Assembly (NCBI GenBank): GCA_964502095.1
Contig: CAZCUF010000002.1
Coordinates: 1 to 64,000 of the forward strand
DNA length: 64,000 nucleotides
Direction: 5' to 3'
Source: JACPVF01 sp964502095
Lineage (GTDB): Bacteria > Chloroflexota > Anaerolineae > Anaerolineales > Villigracilaceae
Shown here piece after piece: positions 44,572 through 53,053 of this stretch (positions within the stretch are counted from its first letter, which is position 1; each line of letters opens with the position of its first letter). The notes beneath the pieces were generated by a model. That model ran no database searches and had not been told where the DNA came from. It worked only from the letters and a program-made list of their open reading frames with translations. A program made the translations under genes and the position numbers.

Positions 44572-44652
44572 TGTCATTGCGAGCGAAGCGAAGCAATCTC
44601 CCAGCTGGATTTGGAGATTGCTTCGTCGCAACGAACGCTCCTCACAATGGCA
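44572..44652. repeat. MITE-like palindromic repeat (81 bp)
   Basis: Begins TGTCATTGCGAGCGAAGCG, continues to GCAATCTCC, and returns as GGAGATTGC to end near CACAATGGCA. The inner stem GAAGCAATCTCC pairs with GGAGATTGCTTC. The two ends are imperfect inverted repeats. It lies 4 bp after the ffh 3' copy. Similar ends appear at 55771-55808. Confidence 0.75.
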
Positions 44653-44680
44653 TGATTGCGAAGCGCAGAAGATAGGGGAA

Positions 44681-45349
44681 TTATTGACAAGCCCGTTCGG
44701 GGATTCTTGAATCGCAGACTTGTACCTGCTTGAGATATCCCATCCATTTCGTAATTTCGTCATCGGATGGTTCGTGTCTGAACGCTACTTGCGTGAGGTA
44801 GAAACTGTCGTTGCCTTGTATTGCTTTCAAATAGGTATATTCCACCTTTTGGGTGGAAGGATTCAAGGGGCAATACAACTGCCAAAGCACGAAGCTGTAG
44901 CCGTTTTCCGCGCCATCTGCTACTGGATGAGATTCACTATTCTCACAAGCGCCGAACCAGCTTTTGGTTAGGGTCGCTTGCGCCTGTGCCGGCGTTGTAT
45001 TCGTTTCCCCCAAATAAACCTGAACCGTGACCATGATTGTCCAAGCCTCCACAGATTCATTTTCCGCAACCATTTCGGTGATTGTTTGGTTGCCCTGTTT
45101 GGCTTGGTAGCCGATCTTGAAACCAGCGGGAAGTTCCGCCAACAGGTTTTCGTTTTCGAGATTGGTTCCGGTTTGAGTCGTTTCAGCCCGGGACGGAGGC
45201 TGAGTCAGGAATGTGGTCGGCATGGCGGGGATAGTAACCAGCTTTTGCGGGGTTGGAGCCGCCAGGCTGGGCAGGTATGCCGACGAACAAGCGAGGACGA
45301 AAAAACTGGTAACAAGAATTATGCTGACTGCGGTCATCGAGTTCTTCAT
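44681..45349 (-). CDS. lipoprotein of unknown function
   Basis: 222 residues. The start at 45349 is preferred to longer frames because GGAGG lies 9 bases upstream and it gives a lipoprotein signal with lipobox VLAC. The domain has YSFVLWQLYCPL and the hydrophobic/aromatic pattern of a small extracellular alpha/beta domain; four cysteines lie outside the lipobox. No family recognised. It may be the right-hand flank of the accessory island. Confidence 0.65.
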   Translation of the reverse strand: MKNSMTAVSIILVTSFFVLACSSAYLPSLAAPTPQKLVTIPAMPTTFLTQPPSRAETTQTGTNLENENLLAELPAGFKIGYQAKQGNQTITEMVAENESVEAWTIMVTVQVYLGETNTTPAQAQATLTKSWFGACENSESHPVADGAENGYSFVLWQLYCPLNPSTQKVEYTYLKAIQGNDSFYLTQVAFRHEPSDDEITKWMGYLKQVQVCDSRIPERACQ

Positions 45350-45482
45350 GAGTTTTGCCTCCGGAGATACAGGATGCCCTATTATGCCATGTTCATCGCG
45401 CTCGGGCCTTCTGTTTAATGATGCGCGGTCCGCGTTCAAACAGGAAAACGGAAATTTTCCTTTCCGCTCGTTCCTAATTCTC

Positions 45483-45491
45483 TGGTAAAAT
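45483..45491 (+). promoter_or_regulatory. extended -10 promoter for rpsP-khpA-rimM
   Basis: TGGTAAAAT, the same sequence as before cbs, giving a leader of about 100 nt. AAGGAGA at 45584-45590 is the ribosome site of rpsP. Confidence 0.6.
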
Positions 45492-45599
45492 ATCCGCCGG
45501 TGGATTTCAGGTTCGCGAGCGCGTGTCCTTCCACGCAACCCCTCTCTCGCCGCTTGAACCGATCAAAATAAGCTGATAAATTCAAGGAGAACGTTTTCG

Positions 45600-45944
45600 A
45601 TGGTTCGTATTCGTTTACGCCGTGTTGGTTTAAGAGGACAGCCCTCGTATCGTATCGTCGCCGCGGATAAGGAAAGTCCGCGCGACGGCCGCTTTCTGGA
45701 GATTTTGGGTTTTTACAATCCTCGCACCGAACCGGCCACCATTAATGTCAAGGAAGAGCGCGTCTATCATTGGATGAAGAACGGCGCGCTTCCCACCGAA
45801 TCGGTGGGGCAGATCTTCAGGAGCGCCGGCGTGCTGGAGCGCTTCGAACGCTTTAAGCAGGGCGAGTCCGTTGAAACGCTGGTCAAAGAGGCGGCTGAGG
45901 CGCAGGTGAAACGCGCGGCTCCCGTCAGGACCCGCAAGAATTAA
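45600..45944 (+). CDS. rpsP: 30S ribosomal protein S16
   Basis: 114 residues. MVRIRLRRVGLRGQPSYRIV is the S16 start, cited in full at 20 residues; SPRDGRFLEILGFYNP follows. A basic C-terminal tail extends the usual 80-90 residue core. It binds 16S rRNA during 30S assembly. First gene of the rpsP-khpA-rimM run, an arrangement widespread in bacteria. Confidence 0.95.
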   Translation: MVRIRLRRVGLRGQPSYRIVAADKESPRDGRFLEILGFYNPRTEPATINVKEERVYHWMKNGALPTESVGQIFRSAGVLERFERFKQGESVETLVKEAAEAQVKRAAPVRTRKN

Positions 45945-45984
45945 TTTGTTCGACGGCGCATTTGCACCGAAGCTGGAAAACACT

Positions 45985-46221
45985 ATGATGAAATCTCTGA
46001 TTGATTACATCGCCAAATCCCTGGTGGACCATCCCGATAAAGTGGAAGTTCGCGAATTTGGGAATGGTTCGCGCATGCGCCTCGAATTGAGAGTCGAAAA
46101 GGACGATATGGGGCGCATTATCGGCAAGGGCGGTAAAGTAGCCAATGCCATCCGTATGCTTCTGCGCGTGGCGGCGGAACGGGAAGGAAAACAGGCCACG
46201 CTGGACGTGGTCGAGCCGTGA
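45985..46221 (+). CDS. khpA: KH-domain RNA-binding protein KhpA
   Basis: 78 residues with a single KH domain. The nucleic-acid loop is GRIIGKGGKVA (GxxG). The frame opens earlier, but ATG at 45985 gives the family start. KhpA pairs with KhpB in other bacteria and affects cell length. Located between rpsP and rimM as usual; the stop overlaps the rimM start. Confidence 0.9.
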   Translation: MMKSLIDYIAKSLVDHPDKVEVREFGNGSRMRLELRVEKDDMGRIIGKGGKVANAIRMLLRVAAEREGKQATLDVVEP

Positions 46222-46769
46222 TGGCGCGAACGAAGCCCTCTGATCCGGTTGGAACAGGCTCGCCAGTCGGCGAGCCTGATTATTTAGCGGTTGGATTTTT
46301 GCGCCGGCCGCACGGTGTGCGCGGCGAGATCATCATGGATCTGCACACCGATTTTCCCGAGCGCCTCAAAGCGGGACGGAAGTTGTTCATCGGCGGCGGG
46401 CACAAACCCATGACGCTGACGGGTTGCCGCGTCCACGGGCAGGGGCGGTTGATCGCCCTGCAAGGCGTCGATACTCCGGAAAGCGCCGGCCGGTTCCGCA
46501 ATCAATGGGTTTTTGTGAAAACCAAAGACGCTCCGGCGTTGCCCGAGGGGCAGTATTATCAATATCAACTGATCGGTTTAAATGTGGTGGACGAAGAAGA
46601 TCGTTCTCTCGGCAAACTGACTGAGATTATCGAAACGGGCGCGAACGATGTTTACGTCGTGACGAAAGAATCGGGCGGGGAAATTTTATTGCCTGCCATT
46701 CCGTCGGTCATTCTGGATCTTCAGCCTGATTCCGGTTTCATGCGCGTTCACCTGCTTGAGGGTTTGTAG
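46221..46769 (+). CDS. rimM: 16S rRNA processing protein RimM
   Basis: 182 residues. N-terminal RimM domain with VGFLRRPHGVRGEI and C-terminal PRC-barrel with LIGLNVVDEEDRSLG and ILLPAIPSVI. It helps S19 and 30S head assembly. ATG at 46221 shares bases with the khpA TGA; a GTG 3 bp earlier is possible. trmD, often next, is absent here. Confidence 0.92.
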   Translation: MARTKPSDPVGTGSPVGEPDYLAVGFLRRPHGVRGEIIMDLHTDFPERLKAGRKLFIGGGHKPMTLTGCRVHGQGRLIALQGVDTPESAGRFRNQWVFVKTKDAPALPEGQYYQYQLIGLNVVDEEDRSLGKLTEIIETGANDVYVVTKESGGEILLPAIPSVILDLQPDSGFMRVHLLEGL

Positions 46770-46818
46770 CGGTGATTGAGTAGAGACGAACGAAGCGAGG
46801 CTCGTATCGAAATCACCG
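46770..46818. repeat. 49-bp palindromic repeat after rimM
   Basis: CGGTGATT at the left pairs with AATCACCG at the right; the inside holds GAGTAGAGACGAACGAAG and a matching CGAGGCTCGTATC arm. It starts 1 base after the rimM stop. It is a short non-coding palindrome and may also fold as a weak terminator. Confidence 0.65.
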
Positions 46819-46908
46819 GGTTGGATTCAAGCAATTTAATTGCATACTGCCTGTGCTGGTTCCGGTACGTTCCGCGAAAAGTACGCGGGACCACTCAATC
46901 GGCATTGT

Positions 46909-46914
46909 ATAAAT
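46909..46914 (+). promoter_or_regulatory. -10 box placed for a leaderless dprA mRNA
   Basis: TATAAA preceded by TG, ending 7 bases before the dprA ATG. No ribosome site is present. Confidence 0.5.
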
Positions 46915-46921
46915 AAAATTC

Positions 46922-48028
46922 ATGGACGACAAAAAATACTGGATCGGTTTCAACTTGATCAAAGGCATCGGCGCCGTGCGGTTGCAGGCGTTGATCCGGC
47001 ATTTCGGCGACTTGGAATCGGCCTGGAAAGCCGCGCCCGCTGATTTAGCGGAAGCAGGCCTCGGTAAGAAAGTGATCGAGCGCGTTGTCCAAGCCCGCGA
47101 CTCTGTCAACCCGGAAAAATTATGGGAGCAAGTTCAGCGTCAGGGAATCCAGGCGTTGACCTGGCAGGACGAAGCCTATCCCTCGCGCTTGAAAGAAATC
47201 GACCAGCCGCCGCCCGTTTTATTTATCCGCGGCGAATATCTTCAGGAGGATTTGTTCGCGGTCGCGTTGGTGGGCACGCGGCGAGTGACTCCATATGGCA
47301 GACAAATCACTGAAGAACTGGCGTCATTTCTTGCTGTGAATGGCATGACTGTGATCAGCGGCCTGGCGCGCGGCGTGGACGCGATCGCGCATGGTTCGTC
47401 GCTCAAAGCAGGCGGCAGGACGCTGGCCGTGCTGGGTTCAGGGGTTGATCGCATTTATCCGCCTGAGCACCGCGCGCTGGCGGAGCAAATTATGGAACGC
47501 GGCGCGTTGATCAGCGATTACGCTTTGGGCACGCCGCCGGACGCCTCCAACTTCCCGCCGCGCAATCGGATCATTTCAGGTTTGTCTTTGGCTGTGGTAG
47601 TGATCGAGGCCGGGGAAACCAGCGGCGCGTTGATCACCGCGGAGTTCGCGGCCGAGCAGGGACGTGAAGTCTTTGCGGTGCCCGGTAGTATACTTGCGCC
47701 CCAGAGTAAAGGTACGAATAAGTTAATTCAACAGGGCGCACAGCCGCTGTTGAGCGTCAATGATTTGATGCAGGCCTTGAATTTGACCCGCGTGAGCGAA
47801 CATAAAGCCGCGCGTAAAATTCTGCCGGCAGATGAAACCGAAGCGCGCCTGCTTGGTGTGCTGGGCAGTGAGCCGTTACACGTGGATGAAATTCGTAATC
47901 AAACCGATCTGCCCATTGAAAAAATTTCTGCCGTGCTGGCGCTTATGGAACTAAAGGGGGTGGTGCGCCAGGTGGGCGGGATGAATTACGTGGCGGTTCG
48001 TGAGGTACAATCGGGCTACTCTGCCTGA
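46922..48028 (+). CDS. dprA: DNA processing protein DprA
   Basis: 368 residues. Helix-hairpin-helix start (FNLIKGIGAVRLQALI), the Rossmann core with VALVGTRRVTPYG, SGLARGVDAIAH and VLGSGVDRIYPPEH, and a C-terminal winged-helix domain. It loads RecA on incoming single-stranded DNA, so natural transformation is possible. ATG follows a -10 box by 7 bases. manC starts 9 bp after it. Confidence 0.92.
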   Translation: MDDKKYWIGFNLIKGIGAVRLQALIRHFGDLESAWKAAPADLAEAGLGKKVIERVVQARDSVNPEKLWEQVQRQGIQALTWQDEAYPSRLKEIDQPPPVLFIRGEYLQEDLFAVALVGTRRVTPYGRQITEELASFLAVNGMTVISGLARGVDAIAHGSSLKAGGRTLAVLGSGVDRIYPPEHRALAEQIMERGALISDYALGTPPDASNFPPRNRIISGLSLAVVVIEAGETSGALITAEFAAEQGREVFAVPGSILAPQSKGTNKLIQQGAQPLLSVNDLMQALNLTRVSEHKAARKILPADETEARLLGVLGSEPLHVDEIRNQTDLPIEKISAVLALMELKGVVRQVGGMNYVAVREVQSGYSA

Positions 48029-48037
48029 GGCATTAAG

Positions 48038-49132
48038 ATGAATGAGCATGATTATGCAGTGATTATGGCGGGCGGCGGCGGAACGCGCCTGTGGCCTGTC
48101 TCGCGTAAAGGCCGGCCAAAACAGCTTCTCCCGTTGTTGGGCGAAGAAACGTTGTTCCAAAGCACGGTCAACCGTCTTGTTGAAGTGATTCCGCCTGAAC
48201 GTATTCTGGTGGTCACAGTGAAAGAACAGGCGGATGAGATGCGGGCGCAGGCCTCGCATATTCCCGAAACAAATTATTTGATCGAACCGGCGCCGCGTGG
48301 AACTGCTTCGGTGGTGGGTTTGGCCGCGGCTGTCTTGAAGGAACGCGACCCGCAGGCGGCGATGGCTATTCTGCCATCCGATCATTTTATCCGTAACCGC
48401 GGCCTGTTTCATTATCTTTTGCGCGAGGCCTTCGATGTGGCGCGGCAAAATTATCTGGTCACTTTGGGCATTACGCCGTTGTATCCGTCCAGCGCGTATG
48501 GATATATTCAGCAGGGCGACCCGGTGAATGGCAATTTCAAATATCCGGTCTATCGCGTACAGCGATTTACAGAGAAGCCGGACGAAAGAACCGCCGAAGG
48601 GTTTTTGCGTTCCGGCGATCATTCCTGGAACAGCGGCATGTTCATTTGGCGCGCCGATGCGATACTGGCCGAAATTGGGAAGCAAATGCCCGAGCTTGAT
48701 TCTGCGCTGAAGAAGATCGTTTCCGCGTGGGATAAGCCCGGTCAACGCGAGGAGATACTGCGGTCGAACTGGCTCGATTTGAAAGTCGAAACCGTTGATT
48801 ACGGCATCATGGAAAATGCCGAAAAGGTCGTGGTTCTGCCTGCCGGCGGGCTGGGCTGGAACGATGTCGGTTCTTGGGACATGCTGTTCGATGTGTTACT
48901 GCCCGATATGGATGGAAACGTCTCGGCGGCCGCACAGCATTTGGCGCTCGAAACGCACAACACGCTGGTATATGGAAATAACGGAGAACGCTTGATCGTG
49001 ACGATTGGCATGGACGATACGGTCATTGTGGACGCCAACGATGTGCTGTTGATCTGCAAATCGGATCAGGCGCAGAAAGTCCGCGATGTTGTGGAGCATT
49101 TAAAGAAACACCGCCAGGAGAAATACCTTTAA
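48038..49132 (+). CDS. manC: mannose-1-phosphate guanylyltransferase
   Basis: 364 residues. Nucleotidyl loop GGGGTRLWPVSRKGRPKQLL, cited to 20 residues, then PSDHFIRN, FTEKPDE, NSGMFIWRA and WNDVGSW, the standard set of the family. It makes GDP-mannose for glycans or glycolipids. The isomerase domain found in longer ManC is absent. Donor for the GT2 glycosyltransferase at 59358 may come from this pathway. Confidence 0.9.
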   Translation: MNEHDYAVIMAGGGGTRLWPVSRKGRPKQLLPLLGEETLFQSTVNRLVEVIPPERILVVTVKEQADEMRAQASHIPETNYLIEPAPRGTASVVGLAAAVLKERDPQAAMAILPSDHFIRNRGLFHYLLREAFDVARQNYLVTLGITPLYPSSAYGYIQQGDPVNGNFKYPVYRVQRFTEKPDERTAEGFLRSGDHSWNSGMFIWRADAILAEIGKQMPELDSALKKIVSAWDKPGQREEILRSNWLDLKVETVDYGIMENAEKVVVLPAGGLGWNDVGSWDMLFDVLLPDMDGNVSAAAQHLALETHNTLVYGNNGERLIVTIGMDDTVIVDANDVLLICKSDQAQKVRDVVEHLKKHRQEKYL

Positions 49133-49146
49133 AGTCTGGAGTATAG

Positions 49147-51447
49147 ATGGAAGCGTATTGCATGAAGTGTAAGACAAAACGGGAAATACAGAATCCTCAG
49201 GCGGCTTTTAACGCCAAAGGTTCGCCTGTGACAGTTGGTGTGTGCCCGGAGTGCGGAACAAAATTATTTCGAATGGGCAGAACGGACGCGCACGCGAACC
49301 TGACTCCGCCTGAAAAACCCGAACCGCGCCGCGACGGAAAGCTGGTGATCGTTGAATCGCCGGCGAAAGCCAAAACAGTCGGGCGTTTTCTCGGCAAAGG
49401 CTATACCGTGCGCGCCTCGGTGGGACACGTGCGCGATCTGTTGAAGTCGCAGCTTTCGGTGGATGTGGAGAATAACTTCGAGCCGAAGTATCGCGTTCCC
49501 AACGAAAAGAAAGAGATCGTCAAAGAGATCAAGAAGCTCGCGCAGAGCGCGGAGGAGATTTATCTCGCCACCGATCCCGACCGGGAGGGTGAATCCATTT
49601 CGTGGCATTTGTTGGAGTCGGCGGAGATCGAGCCTGCGCGCGCCAAGCGCGTCGTCTTTCATGAGATCACCGAACCGGCCATCAAAGAAGCGTTTGCACA
49701 CCCGCGCGGCATCGACATGCACTTGGTGGATGCACAGCAGGCGCGCCGTGTGTTGGATCGACTCGTGGGCTACAGCATCAGTCCAATTTTATGGGAGAAG
49801 GTGCGTAGTCGTCTCTCGGCGGGACGCGTGCAATCGGTGGCGCTCAGGTTGATCGTCGAGCGCGAGCGTGAAATCGAAGATTTCATCCCGGTTGAATACT
49901 GGACAATCGGCGCGGAATTCAAGCCGGAAGGGTTGAAACAATCCTTCATCGCGAAACTGGCGCGCATGGACGATCAGGAAGTGCCGCTGTCCGACGAGGC
50001 TTCGGTCAGGCCGATTCTCGCGGATATGGAAACTGCTGTCTATTCGATCACGAAAATAAAGCGCGGCGAACGCCGGCGCAAACCCTCCGCGCCGTTCACC
50101 ACGTCCACATTACAGCAGGAGGCTTCGCGCAAATTGGGTTTCACCGCCAAGCGGACGATGGCGTTGGCGCAAGGACTCTACGAAGGACAGGATGTGGGCA
50201 ACGGCGGCACGACCGGCCTGATCACGTACATGCGCACCGACTCGACCAACGTTTCGTCGCTGGCGCAAAGTGAAGCGCGGCAATACGTGACCGAAAAATA
50301 CGGAAGCGATTATCTGCCCGCCGAACCGCCGGTGTATAGGGCCAAGTCGGCCAACGCGCAGGAGGCGCACGAGGCCATCCGCCCGACTTCTGTAATGCGC
50401 GAACCGGAAAAGGTCAAATCTTATCTTGAGCCTGCCCTGTACAAACTGTATAACCTGATCTGGCAGCGTTTTGTAGCTTCGCAAATGGAAGCGGCGGTGT
50501 ACGACACGTTGCAAGTTGAAGTGACCGGCAAATCGGAATCGCATGAATATTTGTTGCGCGCTTCCGGCTCGGCTGTAAAGTTCGCCGGCTTTTTGGTGGT
50601 GTATGAAGAAGCCAGGAATGAGGATGTCAAATCCGAGAGCGACGAGGATGTTCGCATCCCGGCGGGTATTGCGGAAGGGCAGAAGCAGGAACTGGTTCGG
50701 CTTATTCCCGAACAGCATTTTACGCAACCGCCGCCGCGCTACACTGAAGCTTCCCTGGTGGCCGCGCTCGAAGAAAACGGCATTGGGCGCCCCTCGACCT
50801 ACGCACCGACCCTTTCGACGATTCAACAGCGCGGTTACGTGGAGCGCGTAAACAAGCGCCTCGAACCCACCGAGACCGGTGTTCTGGTCAACGATTTGAT
50901 GATGAAATATTTCCCCGACATCGTGGACTTGAATTTCACCGCGCACATGGAGGAAGACCTCGATAAGGTGGCGGACGGCGAGGCGCAGTGGGTGGATGTG
51001 ATGAAGGAGTTTTATACGCCGTTTTCGGAAGATGTGAAAAAGGCGCAAGCCGATATGCCGGTGGTCAAATCGGGGCCGGAACCGATCGGACGCGCGTGCC
51101 CGGAAGACGGCGGCGAACTGGTCATCCGTTACGGCCGATATGGCAAATTCATTTCGTGTTCCAATTTTCCGAAATGTCGTTATACTGAACCGTGGCTGGA
51201 GAAGATCGGCGTTACCTGCCCCAAGGACGGCGGCGAACTCGTTGAGCGCAAAACGCGCAAGGGACGCACATTCTACGGCTGTATCAATTACCCGAATTGC
51301 GATTTTACTTCGTGGAAAAAACCGCTGTCCCAGCCATGCCCCAAATGCGGCGGCTTGCTGGTGATCGCCAATAAGCGCGAAGCGCAATGCACGAACTGTC
51401 AGGAAACCTTCCTGCTGGAAGAAGTCGTTCCTGAAATGGTTGAATAG
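49147..51447 (+). CDS. topA: DNA topoisomerase I with N-terminal zinc-ribbon module
   Basis: 766 residues. Residues 1-45 are an extra module with YCMKCKTKREI and CPECGTK, matching the DUF5679 type. The toprim domain follows with VIVESPAKAKT and TDPDREGE, and the catalytic Tyr is Y361 in TGLITYMRTDST. Three C-terminal zinc fingers (CPEDGGE, CPKDGGE, CPKCGG) end the protein. It relaxes negative supercoils. The start at 49147 keeps the module and fits the 14-bp gap after manC. Confidence 0.93.
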   Translation: MEAYCMKCKTKREIQNPQAAFNAKGSPVTVGVCPECGTKLFRMGRTDAHANLTPPEKPEPRRDGKLVIVESPAKAKTVGRFLGKGYTVRASVGHVRDLLKSQLSVDVENNFEPKYRVPNEKKEIVKEIKKLAQSAEEIYLATDPDREGESISWHLLESAEIEPARAKRVVFHEITEPAIKEAFAHPRGIDMHLVDAQQARRVLDRLVGYSISPILWEKVRSRLSAGRVQSVALRLIVEREREIEDFIPVEYWTIGAEFKPEGLKQSFIAKLARMDDQEVPLSDEASVRPILADMETAVYSITKIKRGERRRKPSAPFTTSTLQQEASRKLGFTAKRTMALAQGLYEGQDVGNGGTTGLITYMRTDSTNVSSLAQSEARQYVTEKYGSDYLPAEPPVYRAKSANAQEAHEAIRPTSVMREPEKVKSYLEPALYKLYNLIWQRFVASQMEAAVYDTLQVEVTGKSESHEYLLRASGSAVKFAGFLVVYEEARNEDVKSESDEDVRIPAGIAEGQKQELVRLIPEQHFTQPPPRYTEASLVAALEENGIGRPSTYAPTLSTIQQRGYVERVNKRLEPTETGVLVNDLMMKYFPDIVDLNFTAHMEEDLDKVADGEAQWVDVMKEFYTPFSEDVKKAQADMPVVKSGPEPIGRACPEDGGELVIRYGRYGKFISCSNFPKCRYTEPWLEKIGVTCPKDGGELVERKTRKGRTFYGCINYPNCDFTSWKKPLSQPCPKCGGLLVIANKREAQCTNCQETFLLEEVVPEMVE

Positions 51448-51454
51448 GAGAAAC

Positions 51455-51634
51455 ATGTTATTTACTGCTTTGTTCTATCTGGATCCCGGCTCCGGGAGTT
51501 TCATCATTCAGATCGCAATCGCGTCCCTGCTCGGAATTGGGATTGCCCTGCGCGCCTCGTGGGGCAAGCTCAAGACGTTGTTTGGCAGGAAGACCGAAAC
51601 AAAACCTGAAGACGACGACTCGACGGATGCCTGA
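51455..51634 (+). CDS. small membrane protein with YLDPGSGSF motif
   Basis: 59 residues. ATG at 51455 follows AGGAGA. The motif YLDPGSGSF is followed by one membrane helix (about residues 17-36) and a charged C-terminus. Similar short DPGTGS-type proteins occur next to envelope or polysaccharide genes. Its last bases overlap the methyltransferase start by 8 bp, so they are likely coupled. Function unknown. Confidence 0.7.
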   Translation: MLFTALFYLDPGSGSFIIQIAIASLLGIGIALRASWGKLKTLFGRKTETKPEDDDSTDA

Positions 51635-53009
51635 CGCGGAGAAACTCAACGCTTCTTTTCGGGACCCCAGCGGGTTCCTGTTTTCTCTGGGCGGAATTCT
51701 CTACCGACAAGTTAACCGAATCTACGCCGAGAATTATGCCCGTTTAATGGACTCGGGCCTGTACGCGAAGCTGGTCAAGGCCGGGTTGTTGATTCCGCAC
51801 GAGGAGGCAGACCAGCCTCCGGCGGAGGCAGAATCGGCGTTCAAAGTCATCCAGCCTGAACGCGTACCGTTCATCTCTTATCCCTACGAATGGTCGTTCA
51901 GCCAGCTAAGAGACGCCGCGCTGACCACGCTCTCGATTCAGAAGCGCGCGCTCAAAGCGGATATGTCCCTCAAGGATGCCAGCGCCTATAACATTCAGTT
52001 TGTGCGCGGCCGCGCCGTGTTGATCGATACGCTTTCATTCGAAGTTTATAAGGAAGGCAGGCCGTGGGACGCGTATCGTCAGTTTTGCCAGCATTTCCTC
52101 GCGCCACTGGCGCTGATGGCTTGCGTGGATGTACGGCTGAGCCGTTTACTGCGCGATTACATTGACGGTGTGCCGCTCGATCTGGCGAGTCGCTTACTGC
52201 CCGTCCGAACCCGATTCAATTTCGGCCTGCTTACGCATATTCACATTCATGCCGGCGCTCAAACGCGTTATGCCGATGCCGATGTGAAAAATGTTTCGGC
52301 CGGGCGCGGGATGAGCCGGCAGGCTTTTCTCGGTTTGATCGAGAGCCTCGAGAATACGATTCGGAAATTGGAGTGGCGGCCGGAAGGCACGGAATGGGGA
52401 AATTATTACAACATTACAAATTATTCCGATCGGGCTATTGAACATAAAAAACGTTTGGTTGCAGAATGGACGAATGGAACGGGCGCCAGGTTGATTTGGG
52501 ATTTGGGCGCCAATAATGGAGTCTTTAGCCGCATGGCGCTCACCTCGGATGCGTATGTGGCTTCTTTCGATATCGACCCGGCGGCGGTGGAACAAAATTA
52601 CCGCACGATGAAGTTGAACAAAGAACAAAATTTATTGCCGCTCCTGCTCGACCTGACCAATCCCAGCCCCGCGTTGGGTTGGGCGAATCGTGAGCGCGAG
52701 TCGCTAAGTCAGCGCGGCCCGGCGGATATGGTTCTGGCGCTGGCGCTTATTCATCATCTGGCGATTTCCAATAATGTGCCGTTGCCGCAGATCGCCGGAT
52801 TTCTGGCTGAGGCAGGCAGGCGGCTGATCATCGAATTTGTTCCCAAATCGGACAGTCAGGTGCAGAAGCTGTTATCCAGCCGGGCGGATATTTTCCCCGG
52901 TTATACGCGTGAAGGATTTGAAACCGCCTTTGCAGAACGATTCATAACCCGGGAAAAGGCAGATATTACGGACTCGGAACGCACACTCTATTTCATGGAA
53001 GCGCGTTGA
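51627..53009 (+). CDS. class I SAM-dependent methyltransferase (NoeA-like)
   Basis: 460 residues. The first 280 residues form an unusual N-terminal domain with AYNIQFVRGRAVLIDTLSFE, cited in full at 20 residues. The SAM domain follows with WDLGANNGVFSRMA, ASFDIDPAAVEQ and LALALIHHLAIS. The closest named family is the nodulation protein NoeA-like group. Coupled to the small membrane protein. Start at 51627 is preferred to earlier frames, which overlap that gene fully. Confidence 0.8.
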   Translation: MPDAEKLNASFRDPSGFLFSLGGILYRQVNRIYAENYARLMDSGLYAKLVKAGLLIPHEEADQPPAEAESAFKVIQPERVPFISYPYEWSFSQLRDAALTTLSIQKRALKADMSLKDASAYNIQFVRGRAVLIDTLSFEVYKEGRPWDAYRQFCQHFLAPLALMACVDVRLSRLLRDYIDGVPLDLASRLLPVRTRFNFGLLTHIHIHAGAQTRYADADVKNVSAGRGMSRQAFLGLIESLENTIRKLEWRPEGTEWGNYYNITNYSDRAIEHKKRLVAEWTNGTGARLIWDLGANNGVFSRMALTSDAYVASFDIDPAAVEQNYRTMKLNKEQNLLPLLLDLTNPSPALGWANRERESLSQRGPADMVLALALIHHLAISNNVPLPQIAGFLAEAGRRLIIEFVPKSDSQVQKLLSSRADIFPGYTREGFETAFAERFITREKADITDSERTLYFMEAR

Positions 53010-53019
53010 TTTTTCTTGT

Positions 53020-53025
53020 ATAATC
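53020..53025 (+). promoter_or_regulatory. -10 box before the membrane-anchored protein
   Basis: TATAAT preceded by TTG, 28 bp before the start at 53054. No clear -35. Confidence 0.5.
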
Positions 53026-53053
53026 GAATGGTCGTTCGTTTAAGGAGCCGCAT

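Noticed and set aside
44656..44671. Third copy of the ffh end (GCGAAGCGCAGAAGAT)
   Set aside because: Only about 14 matching bases, easily part of the neighbouring repeat; too short to claim.
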